Source: Bacillota bacterium
Lineage (GTDB): Bacteria > Bacillota > Clostridia > Acetivibrionales > DTU013
DNA: 64,000 nucleotides
Direction of reading: 5' to 3'
Assembly (NCBI GenBank): GCA_023426125.1
Contig: JAFABI010000113.1
Coordinates: 62,001 to 126,000, forward strand
In this document: positions 7,595-15,264 of the stretch, piece after piece
How the letters are laid out: each line of letters opens with the position of its first letter
Numbering within the stretch: the stretch's first letter is position 1
Program-made: the position numbers and the translations under genes
The notes under the pieces: generated by a model
Database searches by the model: none
Told to the model about the DNA's origin: nothing
What the model saw: only the letters and a program-made list of their open reading frames with translations

Positions 7595-8302
7595 TTGTAC
7601 AAAAGATATATCGCACTTATCCTAATTACAGTTTTATTGGTTTCCATGATGCTGCTCGTTTCATACCAGCGGGAAATGCCCGATATCCTGGGATACAGCC
7701 GGGCAGCGCTTTCAAACTACGGCAGCACCGGCCAGGAAGTAATTAACATTCAGGCAAAACTGTATAACTGGGGCTATTATAGCGGAATCGTTGATGGAAT
7801 TTACGGATATGAGACCTTCAACGCAGTGAAACGGTTTCAGGCAAGAAATGGACTTGCCGTCGATGGAATTGCAGGTCCGGAAACGCTTGCAGCTCTTGGC
7901 CTTCCCACAGGAACCGCCCCGACAGGCGGAGGTGGAGGCGGCAGTTCGGCAGGCAGCGATGTGAATCTGCTGGCACGGCTGGTGCACGGTGAAGCCCGGG
8001 GTGAACCCTATCTGGGGAAAGTAGCTGTTGCAGCCGTAGTACTGAATCGGACCGTAGACTCCCGCTTCCCTAAAACCATTGCCGGAGTCATCTACCAGCC
8101 GGGAGCCTTTGACGCGGTTTATGACGGACAAATCAACCTGGACCCTGATCAAAGCTCCATCAATGCTGCCAGAGATGCATTAAACGGCTGGGATCCTACC
8201 TATGGCTGCATTTACTATTATAATCCGTCGACGGCTACCAGCTCCTGGATATGGTCAAGGCCGATCATCCTGAGCATTGGAAATCATAATTTTGCCAAAT
8301 GA
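7595..8302 (+). CDS. sleB: Spore cortex-lytic enzyme SleB
   Basis: 235 residues. An N-terminal membrane/signal helix (residues 5-24), a peptidoglycan-binding domain of the PGB1 type (VINIQAKLYNWGYYSGIVDG to TLAALGLP, about 45-105), a Gly-rich linker, and the SleB hydrolase domain (about 120-235) with RLVHGEARGEPYLGKVAVAA, where the Glu is the predicted catalytic acid, and the conserved end SWIWSRPIILSIGNHNFAK. SleB is a lytic transglycosylase that cuts muramic-lactam cortex during spore germination. The start is TTG 7595, with GAAGGAG eight bases before it; no in-frame ATG fits. No ypeB partner lies next to it; the following gene is convergent and overlaps its last 48 bases. Confidence 0.93.
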   Translation: MYKRYIALILITVLLVSMMLLVSYQREMPDILGYSRAALSNYGSTGQEVINIQAKLYNWGYYSGIVDGIYGYETFNAVKRFQARNGLAVDGIAGPETLAALGLPTGTAPTGGGGGGSSAGSDVNLLARLVHGEARGEPYLGKVAVAAVVLNRTVDSRFPKTIAGVIYQPGAFDAVYDGQINLDPDQSSINAARDALNGWDPTYGCIYYYNPSTATSSWIWSRPIILSIGNHNFAK

Positions 8303-9097
8303 ATGGAAAATGTAAATCACCAGCAAAACAATAAACGCAGTTGCAAAAATCCAGCCCAAAAGCAGCTTGAGTATTGCTGACGGAGTGATAATCACAAGAT
8401 AGGCAAAAACAACAAATGCTGCATCAAACAGGATAAACCTCGCAACGATCTGCCAGAAATTGCTGTCAACCAGACGTTTTGCAGATCTGAAGGGTTTCCG
8501 GATATCCTTGATAACCGCCGGATACCAGTAAAACAGGTAAACTTGCGAAAACATCAACCCGAAAAACACTACGCCCGCAGTCAATATGTCCAGAAACACT
8601 GCGGCCAGCATCAGTTCAGGCCTGGTGGTTGCCGCAGCCCTTGAGATGATAATTGCCGGTACGGCTGAAATAATCATGATGAGTATGATCATGCCCAGAA
8701 TAAGAACGGCTCTTAAGGTAACAAAAAATATTTTCCACAGGTATTTTTTCATGCCTGCCGCAAAATCACTTTTGGTTTTTTCAACGCCGGCAAGGGTATT
8801 TCCGACGATATGAAAATATCCGGAAAGGAGGATACCTGCCAACAGGGATACCACTACAACGACGCCTGCCAGAAAAATAGCTATCACGGGAATGATGGCA
8901 GGGTCCATCAGAAGCTGCAGCGCCGAAATCATGCCGTCGAAAAAAGATCCCCCTGTTGCGCTTGATACGCCCAGCACCACCGGCAGTACCGGATTATAGA
9001 GGTTTATCGCCGAAAGCACCAATGCCAGCAGCGCCGGCAGGATAATAACCACCGGCCTTTTTCCTGCGGATTGCAGGGTTAATTTGAATAGATTCAT
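8255..9097 (-). CDS. Multi-pass membrane protein of unknown function
   Basis: 280 residues with about six hydrophobic segments and long amphipathic connectors. A central segment, SAKRLVDSNFWQIVARFILF, resembles the repeated helical hairpin of DUF-type membrane proteins related to the glycerophosphodiesterase membrane domain. The C-terminal 15 codons overlap the end of sleB on the other strand. The ATG at 9097 follows an AAAGGGATATAAAACGT leader with AAAGGGA as ribosome binding site. It is codirectional with tex, five bases after its stop, so probably cotranscribed. No catalytic motif is visible. Confidence 0.65.
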   Translation of the reverse strand: MNLFKLTLQSAGKRPVVIILPALLALVLSAINLYNPVLPVVLGVSSATGGSFFDGMISALQLLMDPAIIPVIAIFLAGVVVVVSLLAGILLSGYFHIVGNTLAGVEKTKSDFAAGMKKYLWKIFFVTLRAVLILGMIILIMIISAVPAIIISRAAATTRPELMLAAVFLDILTAGVVFFGLMFSQVYLFYWYPAVIKDIRKPFRSAKRLVDSNFWQIVARFILFDAAFVVFAYLVIITPSAILKLLLGWIFATAFIVLLVIYIFHSFGKIMISNAQDDRP

Positions 9098-9102
9098 ACG
9101 TT

Positions 9103-11256
9103 TTATATCCCTTTCATGCTGAGACTTATCCTTTTTCTTTTGACGTCCACATCCAGCACCCTGACTTTTACGATATCACCCACCGCCACCACTTCCATAG
9201 GGTTTTTCACAAACCTGTCGCAAAGCTCGGAAATGTGGACCAACCCGTCTTGATGCACACCAATGTCTACAAAAGCGCCAAAATCGGCAACGTTTCTCAC
9301 CGTTCCCGTGATTATCATCCCCGTTTTTAAGTCTTCGATACCCAACACATCCGTAAGAAGAATCGGTTTCGGCAGCTCATCCCTCGGATCGCGGCCGGGC
9401 TTCAGCAGTTCATTCACTATATCCCTGAGTGTCGGAATGCCGACTCCGACGCTTAAAGCAACTTCGGCAATGCCCTTTGCTTCGATCTGCTGCATCAGCT
9501 TTCCAAGCTTTTTATCCTTTACATCCTCAAGAGTGTAGCCAAGGAGCTTGAGCAGCTTCTCGGCGGCATCATAGGATTCGGGGTGCACCGAGGTATTATC
9601 CAGGATATTCCTACCGTCAGGTATCCTTAAGAAGCCTGCGCACTGCTCGAAAGCCTTATCTCCAAGTTTTTTCACTTTTTTCAGCTCGCTTCTGCTTTTG
9701 AAACGCCCGTTGGCTTCCCTGTATTCAATAATATTTTTGGCAACGCCGGAATGAATACCCGAAATGTAGGAAAGCAGTGATGAGGATGCGGTGTTTAAAT
9801 CGACGCCTACGCTGTTAACACAATCCTCTACAACTCCACCCAGAGTTTCCCCAAGCCTTTTCTGGTTCATGTCATGCTGGTATTGTCCTACGCCAATGGC
9901 CTTGGGATCTATTTTTACCAGCTCCGCCAGGGGATCCTGCAGTCTTCTTGCAATGGATACGGCGCTCCTTAAGGATACGTCGAAATCCGGAAACTCCTCA
10001 GCCCCCAGCTTGGAAGCCGAATATACCGAAGCCCCTGCCTCGCTGACCACCATGTAAAATACTTCCCTGCCGGTTTTTTTCAGCAGATTGGCGACAAAGA
10101 TCTCCGATTCCTTTGATGCGGTACCGTTCCCTATGGAGATGATATCCACCTTGAATTTATCAATTAGCTGCTTTATTACTTTCTCCGCTTCTTCTACCTT
10201 GCTTTGGGGAGGAGTGGGATAAATAACCGTTGTGATCAATACTCTTCCCGTATCATCCACAACTGCAATTTTGCAACCTGTCCTGTAGGCCGGATCCAGG
10301 CCCAGCACCACCCTGTCTTTAACCGGAGGCTGCAGCAGAAGGTTCCTCAAATTTTCAGCAAACACCTTCATCGCCTGTTCCCCGGCCAATTCGGTCAGCT
10401 CATTCCTGACCTCGTTTTCAAGAGAAGGAGCCAAAAGCCTGTTATAGGAGTCTTCGGCAGCTTTCTCCACAAGGCCCGAAGTGATAGAGGGAGGCCGTTT
10501 CACATTGCGGGCGATAAGATAGCTTACCATCAGTTCGTCGGGCACCTCCAGGTCAACCTGCAGAAACTCTTCCTTTTCCCCCCGGTTGATGGCAAGAACC
10601 CTGTGCCTGGCAATTTTAGAAAGAGGCTCCCTGAAATCATAGTACATCCTGTATACCGAGTCTTCCTCCTTCAGTGCCTTCGAGACCAGCGATCCATGCT
10701 TGAAAAACATATCCCTCAGGTTTTTTCTGAATTCGGCATTGTCGGAAATTTCCTCCGCAATGATATCCATTGCTCCGTTTAAGGCATCATCAACAGTAGT
10801 GACGGCTTTTTCCTCATTAATATATGGCGCAGCCAGATCTTCCAGCCTGCCTTTCATTATTTCCTGGGCGAAAACAACGCGCGCCAGCGGTTCCAGGCCC
10901 TTTTCCCTTGCAATGGTAGCCCGGGTCCTGCGTTTCGGCCTGAAAGGCCTGTAAATGTCCTCGATCTCCTGAATGGTAACCGCCCTGTTTAACGCTGCCG
11001 ATATTTCATCGGTCATTTTTCCCTGTTCTTCGATGAGCCTGCACACATCCTCGCGTTTTTCCTCCAGGTTTCTGAGATAGATCAGCCTGTCGTTCAGCTC
11101 TCTTAAGACCTGGTCGTTCAATTCACCCGTCATTTCTTTTCTATACCGTGCAATAAAGGGAATCGTGCAGCCTTCATCAACAAGTTTTACCGTATTTTGA
11201 ACCTGGGAAGGCTTTAACCTGAATTCCTGTATCAATTGTGCAATTATGTCCGCCAT
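9103..11256 (-). CDS. tex: Tex family S1 RNA-binding transcription accessory protein
   Basis: 717 residues from ATG 11256, which has AGGAGG five bases upstream; longer in-frame starts lack one. The order is that of Tex: N-terminal helical domain (MADIIAQLIQEFRLKPSQVQ), YqgF-like RNase H domain (VVLGLDPAYRTGCKIAVVDD, about 320-430), helix-hairpin-helix repeats (SLLSYISGIHSGVAKNIIEY and KKLGDKAFEQCAGFLRIPDG), and a C-terminal S1 domain (GMIITGTVRNVADFGAFVDI to RKRISLSMKG, about 645-717). Tex binds nucleic acids and modulates transcription and RNA turnover. Full length for the family. Confidence 0.95.
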   Translation of the reverse strand: MADIIAQLIQEFRLKPSQVQNTVKLVDEGCTIPFIARYRKEMTGELNDQVLRELNDRLIYLRNLEEKREDVCRLIEEQGKMTDEISAALNRAVTIQEIEDIYRPFRPKRRTRATIAREKGLEPLARVVFAQEIMKGRLEDLAAPYINEEKAVTTVDDALNGAMDIIAEEISDNAEFRKNLRDMFFKHGSLVSKALKEEDSVYRMYYDFREPLSKIARHRVLAINRGEKEEFLQVDLEVPDELMVSYLIARNVKRPPSITSGLVEKAAEDSYNRLLAPSLENEVRNELTELAGEQAMKVFAENLRNLLLQPPVKDRVVLGLDPAYRTGCKIAVVDDTGRVLITTVIYPTPPQSKVEEAEKVIKQLIDKFKVDIISIGNGTASKESEIFVANLLKKTGREVFYMVVSEAGASVYSASKLGAEEFPDFDVSLRSAVSIARRLQDPLAELVKIDPKAIGVGQYQHDMNQKRLGETLGGVVEDCVNSVGVDLNTASSSLLSYISGIHSGVAKNIIEYREANGRFKSRSELKKVKKLGDKAFEQCAGFLRIPDGRNILDNTSVHPESYDAAEKLLKLLGYTLEDVKDKKLGKLMQQIEAKGIAEVALSVGVGIPTLRDIVNELLKPGRDPRDELPKPILLTDVLGIEDLKTGMIITGTVRNVADFGAFVDIGVHQDGLVHISELCDRFVKNPMEVVAVGDIVKVRVLDVDVKRKRISLSMKGI

Positions 11257-11296
11257 ATTTTCCTCCTGATGTTTAGCATGTCTCATTAAATTAAAA

Positions 11297-12112
11297 TTAT
11301 AAAATATTCCCCAGCGCTGCGAGGGATGAAAAAACAAAATCCGGCTGAATTTCAGAGAGCTTCAGATCCTCGGGGGCGGTCTCTCCGGAAAGCACCAGGA
11401 TGCTTGTCACTCCATGGTTTACTCCTATGGCAATATCAGTATACAACCTGTCACCGACAAAAACAATATCTTCGTTTTTCATACCGGTTATTCTCCGGAT
11501 CATCTCGATGGTTTCGCCGTACGGCTTTCCAAGATACCTGGGTTTAACGCCCGTGGATGCCGTAATCATCGCGCACATCGCTCCGCAATCCGGAATAAAG
11601 CCATCCTCCGTCGGGCAGTTCAAATCGGGATGCGTGGCGATGAATTCCGCTCCGTTCCTTATGTATTTGCAGGCAAGAGAGATTCTTTCATAGGTCAGTG
11701 AAGTGTCAAATGCAATAACTACAATATCCGGGCTGTTTTCCTCCAGCGCTATTCCCGACTTCGTGAAGCTGTTTCTTAGAAGCTCGGTTCCAAGAAGGTA
11801 TATTTTCTTCCCGGGACGCTTTTCCTGCAGGTATTTTATCGTCACATCGCCCGACGTTACGATGGAGGCATCCTCCACACGGCAGCCCATGGATGCCAGC
11901 TTTTGACTGTAAAAGGACGATATTTTGGAGGAATTGTTTGTAAAAAACAAGAACCCCTTGCCTGTTTGCTCCAATTTGCGGATAAAATCCAGCGATCCCG
12001 GGATAAGCCTTTCACCCAGATAGAAGGTGCCGTCCATGTCCAGGACAAATAGTTTTTTGCTGTTTAACAGCTCCGGATTTTTTGCATTTTTCCCTTTGAA
12101 TTCTTCTGCCAT
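11297..12112 (-). CDS. HAD-IIA family hydrolase (NagD-like phosphatase)
   Basis: 271 residues. HAD motif I is LDMDGTFYLGERL (residues 25-37), motif II is FFTNNSS (about 58), motif III the Lys in YLGKPYGE (about 197), and motif IV is FVGDRLYTDIAIG (about 218). The C2-type cap between motifs II and III places it in subfamily IIA with NagD and AraL, phosphatases of sugar phosphates and nucleotides. The substrate cannot be read. AGGAG precedes the ATG. It lies 40 bases upstream of tex on the same strand. Confidence 0.88.
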   Translation of the reverse strand: MAEEFKGKNAKNPELLNSKKLFVLDMDGTFYLGERLIPGSLDFIRKLEQTGKGFLFFTNNSSKISSFYSQKLASMGCRVEDASIVTSGDVTIKYLQEKRPGKKIYLLGTELLRNSFTKSGIALEENSPDIVVIAFDTSLTYERISLACKYIRNGAEFIATHPDLNCPTEDGFIPDCGAMCAMITASTGVKPRYLGKPYGETIEMIRRITGMKNEDIVFVGDRLYTDIAIGVNHGVTSILVLSGETAPEDLKLSEIQPDFVFSSLAALGNIL

Positions 12113-12198
12113 ATTCTCTCCTGCGTCCCATGCGCCGAATCATTTTTTATCTTAACTTTAACATACCTGCAGGATTATGGGAATATGTTTTAACGAAA

Positions 12199-12240
12199 AT
12201 GTCAAGGGGATGTATGTCAATGTACCTGTCCCCTTGACAT
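12199..12240. promoter_or_regulatory. Perfect 12-bp inverted repeat upstream of the Crp/Fnr gene
   Basis: ATGTCAAGGGGA (12199-12210) and TCCCCTTGACAT (12229-12240) are exact reverse complements around an 18-base loop. It could be an operator, a bidirectional transcription stop for the divergent neighbours, or one of the GGGGAC-type repeats seen elsewhere in the window. Confidence 0.5.
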
Positions 12241-12245
12241 GTCTG

Positions 12246-12274
12246 TTGCGCACCCTTCACCGGTGGGATATAAT
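12246..12274 (+). promoter_or_regulatory. Promoter of the Crp/Fnr-family gene
   Basis: A perfect -10 TATAAT (12269-12274) with a weak -35 TTGCGC (12246-12251) 17 bases upstream. An upstream ATG at 12273 overlaps the -10, which supports the later start at 12303. The weak -35 is what one expects for a promoter that needs an activator. Confidence 0.5.
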
Positions 12275-12302
12275 GGATGAGTACGCTAAAGAGGTGGTTG
12301 AT

Positions 12303-12980
12303 ATGAAGGATATTGAAATGCTGAAAAAGCTGACCGTCTTTTCCGGGCTATCCCATGAGGATCTTGAGAAGATTTCGGAAATTTCCGTCGAACGGAAGCT
12401 GAGGAAAAACATGCCGGTATTCATGGAAGGCGAGCCCGGTGAAGCCTTTTATTATGTTAAATCCGGCAAGGTAAAAATCTACAGGACGTATGAGGATGGC
12501 CGGGAGCACATTGTGCATATCCTGGGGGAAGGGGACGTTTTTGGCGAAGCCACACTCTTCAGCGGTATAGCCTATCCTGCTTCCGCTTCCGTATATGAGG
12601 ATTCGGTGATCGGAGCAATCAGGAACAGCGACCTGGAAAGGCTTATATTGCAAAGCCCGGGCCTGTCGTTAAAAATCATAAAGCTGCTGACGTCAAAGCT
12701 GGTACAGGCGCAGTATAAAATCAGGGATCTGACCTTCAACGACGTTTTCTCAAGGACGGCAGCCCAGCTTTTGAAGCTGGCCGGAGACCATGGGAAGCAA
12801 TCCGACAAGGGAATTGTCATCAACATACCCCTTTCCCGCCAGGAGCTGGCTGAGATGGCGGGTACCACAAGGGAAACGGTCTCCAGGGTCCTCAGCAAAT
12901 TCCGCAAGGAAAAATCCATCGCAGAGCAGGAGGAAAGGATCGTTATCCTTGATCTTGAGAAGCTCAGAGCGTGGCAGTAA
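12303..12980 (+). CDS. Crp/Fnr family transcriptional regulator
   Basis: 225 residues from ATG 12303 (AGAGGTGG seven bases upstream). An N-terminal cyclic-nucleotide-binding-type beta barrel (LRKNMPVFMEGEPGEAFYYV, then GEGDVFGEATLFSG, about 30-100), a long dimer helix, and a C-terminal winged helix with LSRQELAEMAGTTRETVSRV (about 175-194), the recognition helix of the Crp/Fnr family. There is no N-terminal four-cysteine cluster, so it is not an oxygen-sensing Fnr. The effector is unknown; the motif GEATLFSG is closer to Firmicute Crp/ArcR types than to classical CRP. The lactonase gene follows by 19 bases and is probably in the same transcript. Confidence 0.88.
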   Translation: MKDIEMLKKLTVFSGLSHEDLEKISEISVERKLRKNMPVFMEGEPGEAFYYVKSGKVKIYRTYEDGREHIVHILGEGDVFGEATLFSGIAYPASASVYEDSVIGAIRNSDLERLILQSPGLSLKIIKLLTSKLVQAQYKIRDLTFNDVFSRTAAQLLKLAGDHGKQSDKGIVINIPLSRQELAEMAGTTRETVSRVLSKFRKEKSIAEQEERIVILDLEKLRAWQ

Positions 12981-12999
12981 CTTAACGTGGGAGGATACA

Positions 13000-14094
13000 A
13001 TGATGGACGCATTAACAAAAGGATGTTTTGTATACGTTGGGACGTATACACATGGAAAAAGCAAGGGTATATACATCTTTCGCTTTGATGGCAATACCGG
13101 CAGGTTGGAGCCGGCAGGCACATCATCCGAGCTGGAAAACCCGTCCTATCTTTGCATAAGCAAGGACAAAAGATTTCTCTATTCGGTAATCGAGACAGAG
13201 GTGTATCAGGGTGAGCCGGGCGGCGCCGTAGCCGCATACTCCGTCGATCAGCAAACGGGGGCGCTCCGGCTTTTGAATATCCGGACTACCCAGGGCAGGC
13301 ATCCATGCCATCTAAGCACCGATAGCCATAACAGGTTCCTGTTTGTGTCAAATTACAGCGCGGGCACCTTAACAATACACCCTCTGGAAAAAGACGGCCA
13401 TATCGGCAGCCCGCCTGCCATCATCAGGCATGAGGGCTCTGGACCGGACAGGGCAAGGCAGGAAGCTCCTCATGTACATTATGCCGCGCTTACACCGGAC
13501 GAGAAGTATTTATACGCAGTGGATCTGGGACTGGATAAAGTCATTGTATACGATTTTTCCGCAAAGAATGGCCATACACCCGTTTCAGAAAAGCTGTCGG
13601 TAAGCACAAAGCCGGGGTCGGGGCCAAGGCACATGGCGTTCAGCCCCAATGGCAATTTTGCTTATGTATTGACGGAAATGAGCTCGGAGGCAGCCGCTTT
13701 CCAATATGATTCCGCAGACTGCAGGTTCAGCCATATCCAGACTGTTTCCGCACTCCCTCCGGATTTTAAAGCGGTCAGTTCCGGTGCGGCAATTCATATG
13801 TCCCCGGATGGAGAATATCTTTATACGTCAAACCGGGGCCATGACAGCTTAACTGCTTTTAAAGCCGATCCAACCTCCGGCATGCTTAAATTGGTTTCCC
13901 ATATTCCAACACAGGGAAGCACCCCAAGGGACTTCGCCATCGACCCCTCGGGAAGGTTTCTGCTTGCGGCAAACCAGGATTCCGACACCCTTGTCACTTA
14001 TGCAATAAATGCGGAATCAGGCGTACCGGAACCGTCAGGCAGCGTAACAAAAATTCCAAACCCCACCTGCGTCATGTTTGCCGGCTTTGCCTAA
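13000..14094 (+). CDS. Lactonase family protein (6-phosphogluconolactonase-like beta-propeller)
   Basis: 364 residues from ATG 13000 (or the adjacent ATG 13003, better spaced from GGGAGG). The sequence shows the seven-blade pattern of the YbhE/Pgl lactonase family: VYVGTYTHGKSKGIYIFRFD at the start, repeats such as NPSYLCISKDKRFLYSVIE, PHVHYAALTPDEKYLYAVDL, GPRHMAFSPNGNFAYVLTE, AIHMSPDGEYLYTSNRGHDS and PRDFAIDPSGRFLLAANQDS. The family hydrolyses 6-phosphogluconolactone or related lactones in the cytoplasm. No signal peptide. The stop codon TAA is also the first three bases of the repeat element at 14092. Confidence 0.85.
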   Translation: MMDALTKGCFVYVGTYTHGKSKGIYIFRFDGNTGRLEPAGTSSELENPSYLCISKDKRFLYSVIETEVYQGEPGGAVAAYSVDQQTGALRLLNIRTTQGRHPCHLSTDSHNRFLFVSNYSAGTLTIHPLEKDGHIGSPPAIIRHEGSGPDRARQEAPHVHYAALTPDEKYLYAVDLGLDKVIVYDFSAKNGHTPVSEKLSVSTKPGSGPRHMAFSPNGNFAYVLTEMSSEAAAFQYDSADCRFSHIQTVSALPPDFKAVSSGAAIHMSPDGEYLYTSNRGHDSLTAFKADPTSGMLKLVSHIPTQGSTPRDFAIDPSGRFLLAANQDSDTLVTYAINAESGVPEPSGSVTKIPNPTCVMFAGFA

Positions 14095-14209
14095 TACTAC
14101 AGCGTAAACTTCATTTTTAATGAGCATTTATGCGCCTTGCAGGAATAATCGCGAATGCCTTAACGCGTTATTTCTGCAAGGATAATTCGGTGTTTACGCT
14201 GTAGTACTA
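14092..14209. repeat. 118-bp MITE-like repeat with inverted ends, copy 1
   Basis: Terminal inverted repeats TAATACTACAGCGTAAAC (14092-14109) and GTTTACGCTGTAGTACTA (14192-14209). A central hairpin pairs CCTTGCAGGAATAA (14135-14148) with TTATTTCTGCAAGG (14168-14181), with one G-U pair. The same plan is seen at 36889, 42379 and 58051 and as a relic at 15121. It lies between convergent genes and both of their stop codons fall inside its ends. Confidence 0.88.
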
Positions 14210-14890
14210 AGCGTTGACAACCGTTGGAGTCCTGCCGATGCTGACCGCCTGGGTAGTAAGGCTTTCCCAGGTTTGGCACCCTGCGATGCCGTCGGCTCCC
14301 AGGCCTTGATCCCTCTGGAAGTTGGCAACGGCGTTGCGGGTGCCGCTTCCAAAATAGCCGTCCAGCCCTGAGCCTGTATACCCAAGCGCATTCAAGGCAT
14401 CCTGAAGTATGAGGACATATACTCCCACACTTCCCTGCATTACCGTGGGATAGCCGCCGGTAGGACAGGCAGGCGTACCGGTGCGTTTATCAAAATGTAC
14501 CCAGGTAGGCGTCAGATATGCAGGCTCAACATAGGACCAAACGCCGGAATTTGCCGCAGTATTGCGCAGCTGGTTCCTTGTTTCGTTATCAAGGATCTGT
14601 CCGACATCAAAGGCCACGCCGGCATAATGCTGCGACATGCGGTCATGTCCGCCTTCCCAGATCCGTTTGAAGGCATAACCTACGTATATTGGCCTTCCCC
14701 ACAGCCTGCGGGTGGTATTCCAGCTTTCCATAGCCCTGCGGTCGGTCCACATCGTACCGGCATTGGAGCTGCCTCTGAATTCGCCAACCGTTAGGCTTCC
14801 CGGCGTTGCATAAGGCATGGTGTCATTTTCATTCAAAACATAGCTTTCCATTGCATTTGTCGCATTGTTATAGACATAAATATTGGCCAT
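14207..14890 (-). CDS. M15-like peptidase domain plus peptidoglycan-binding domain
   Basis: 227 residues without a signal peptide. The N-terminal 150 residues contain SQHYAGVAFDVGQ and PTWVHFDKR, matching the SxHxxGxAxD and WxHF zinc-ligand motifs of M15 (VanY/endolysin-type) D,D- or L,D-carboxypeptidases. The C-terminal 70 are a PGB1-type cell-wall-binding domain (VLILQDALNALGYTGSGLDG to GIAGCQTWESL). The likely role is cleavage of peptidoglycan stem peptides, perhaps in sporulation or lysis; lack of a signal peptide fits a mother-cell enzyme or endolysin-like release. The last codon and the TAG stop are formed by the end of the adjacent repeat, so the C-terminus may have been altered by its insertion. 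Confidence 0.7.
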   Translation of the reverse strand: MANIYVYNNATNAMESYVLNENDTMPYATPGSLTVGEFRGSSNAGTMWTDRRAMESWNTTRRLWGRPIYVGYAFKRIWEGGHDRMSQHYAGVAFDVGQILDNETRNQLRNTAANSGVWSYVEPAYLTPTWVHFDKRTGTPACPTGGYPTVMQGSVGVYVLILQDALNALGYTGSGLDGYFGSGTRNAVANFQRDQGLGADGIAGCQTWESLTTQAVSIGRTPTVVNA

Positions 14891-14923
14891 CGTTATCCCA
14901 TCCTGTGTTTTAAGCTTTACATA

Positions 14924-14937
14924 ATACTATATAGTAT
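14924..14937. promoter_or_regulatory. Perfect palindrome upstream of the M15-like gene
   Basis: ATACTATATAGTAT is a 14-base perfect palindrome 34 bases upstream of the ATG at 14890. It may be an operator or overlap the -10 element. Confidence 0.3.
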
Positions 14938-15120
14938 GGCTTTTTGCTATGGATTGTTCTACAATCCGTCGACGCTTCGAAAAAATTATGTCGCAGCGGA
15001 CGCACAATGCGCGCCCTTATTGAGCACGAAAAATATTCAAGGACTATTCCGTCAGAACTTTACGCGTGAAAAGAGCATATATTATAGCGGCAGTAAATAA
15101 TGTTTCAGCGCATGTTGATT

Positions 15121-15212
15121 TTTTATACCGGCATTTATGCATCTTGCGGAAATAATAGCCCATGCTCTCACACGTTATTTCCGCAAGGATAATTAGGAAA
15201 TGAAATTTTTCT
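15121..15212. repeat. Degenerate copy of the MITE-like hairpin family
   Basis: The 375-base gap 14891-15264 contains no gene. In it ACCGGCATTTATGCATC leads into a 13-bp perfect hairpin CTTGCGGAAATAA (15143-15155) and TTATTTCCGCAAG (15175-15187). This is the core of the family seen at 14092; the TAGTACTAC ends are lost. A relic of the GGACGCGCA repeat lies near 14995-15025. Confidence 0.65.
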
Positions 15213-15264
15213 ACAACCGAAAAATTTTATTTTGTATTAGGTCGTTATAAGGGAGGATATTCTT

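Noticed and set aside
11257..11337. 27-residue N-terminal extension of Tex
   Set aside because: It overlaps the HAD gene end and lacks a ribosome binding site, while ATG 11256 has AGGAGG and the usual Tex N-terminus.
12790..12999. Upstream extension of the lactonase frame into the Crp/Fnr gene
   Set aside because: The region encodes the regulator in another frame, and GGGAGG places the lactonase start at 13000/13003.
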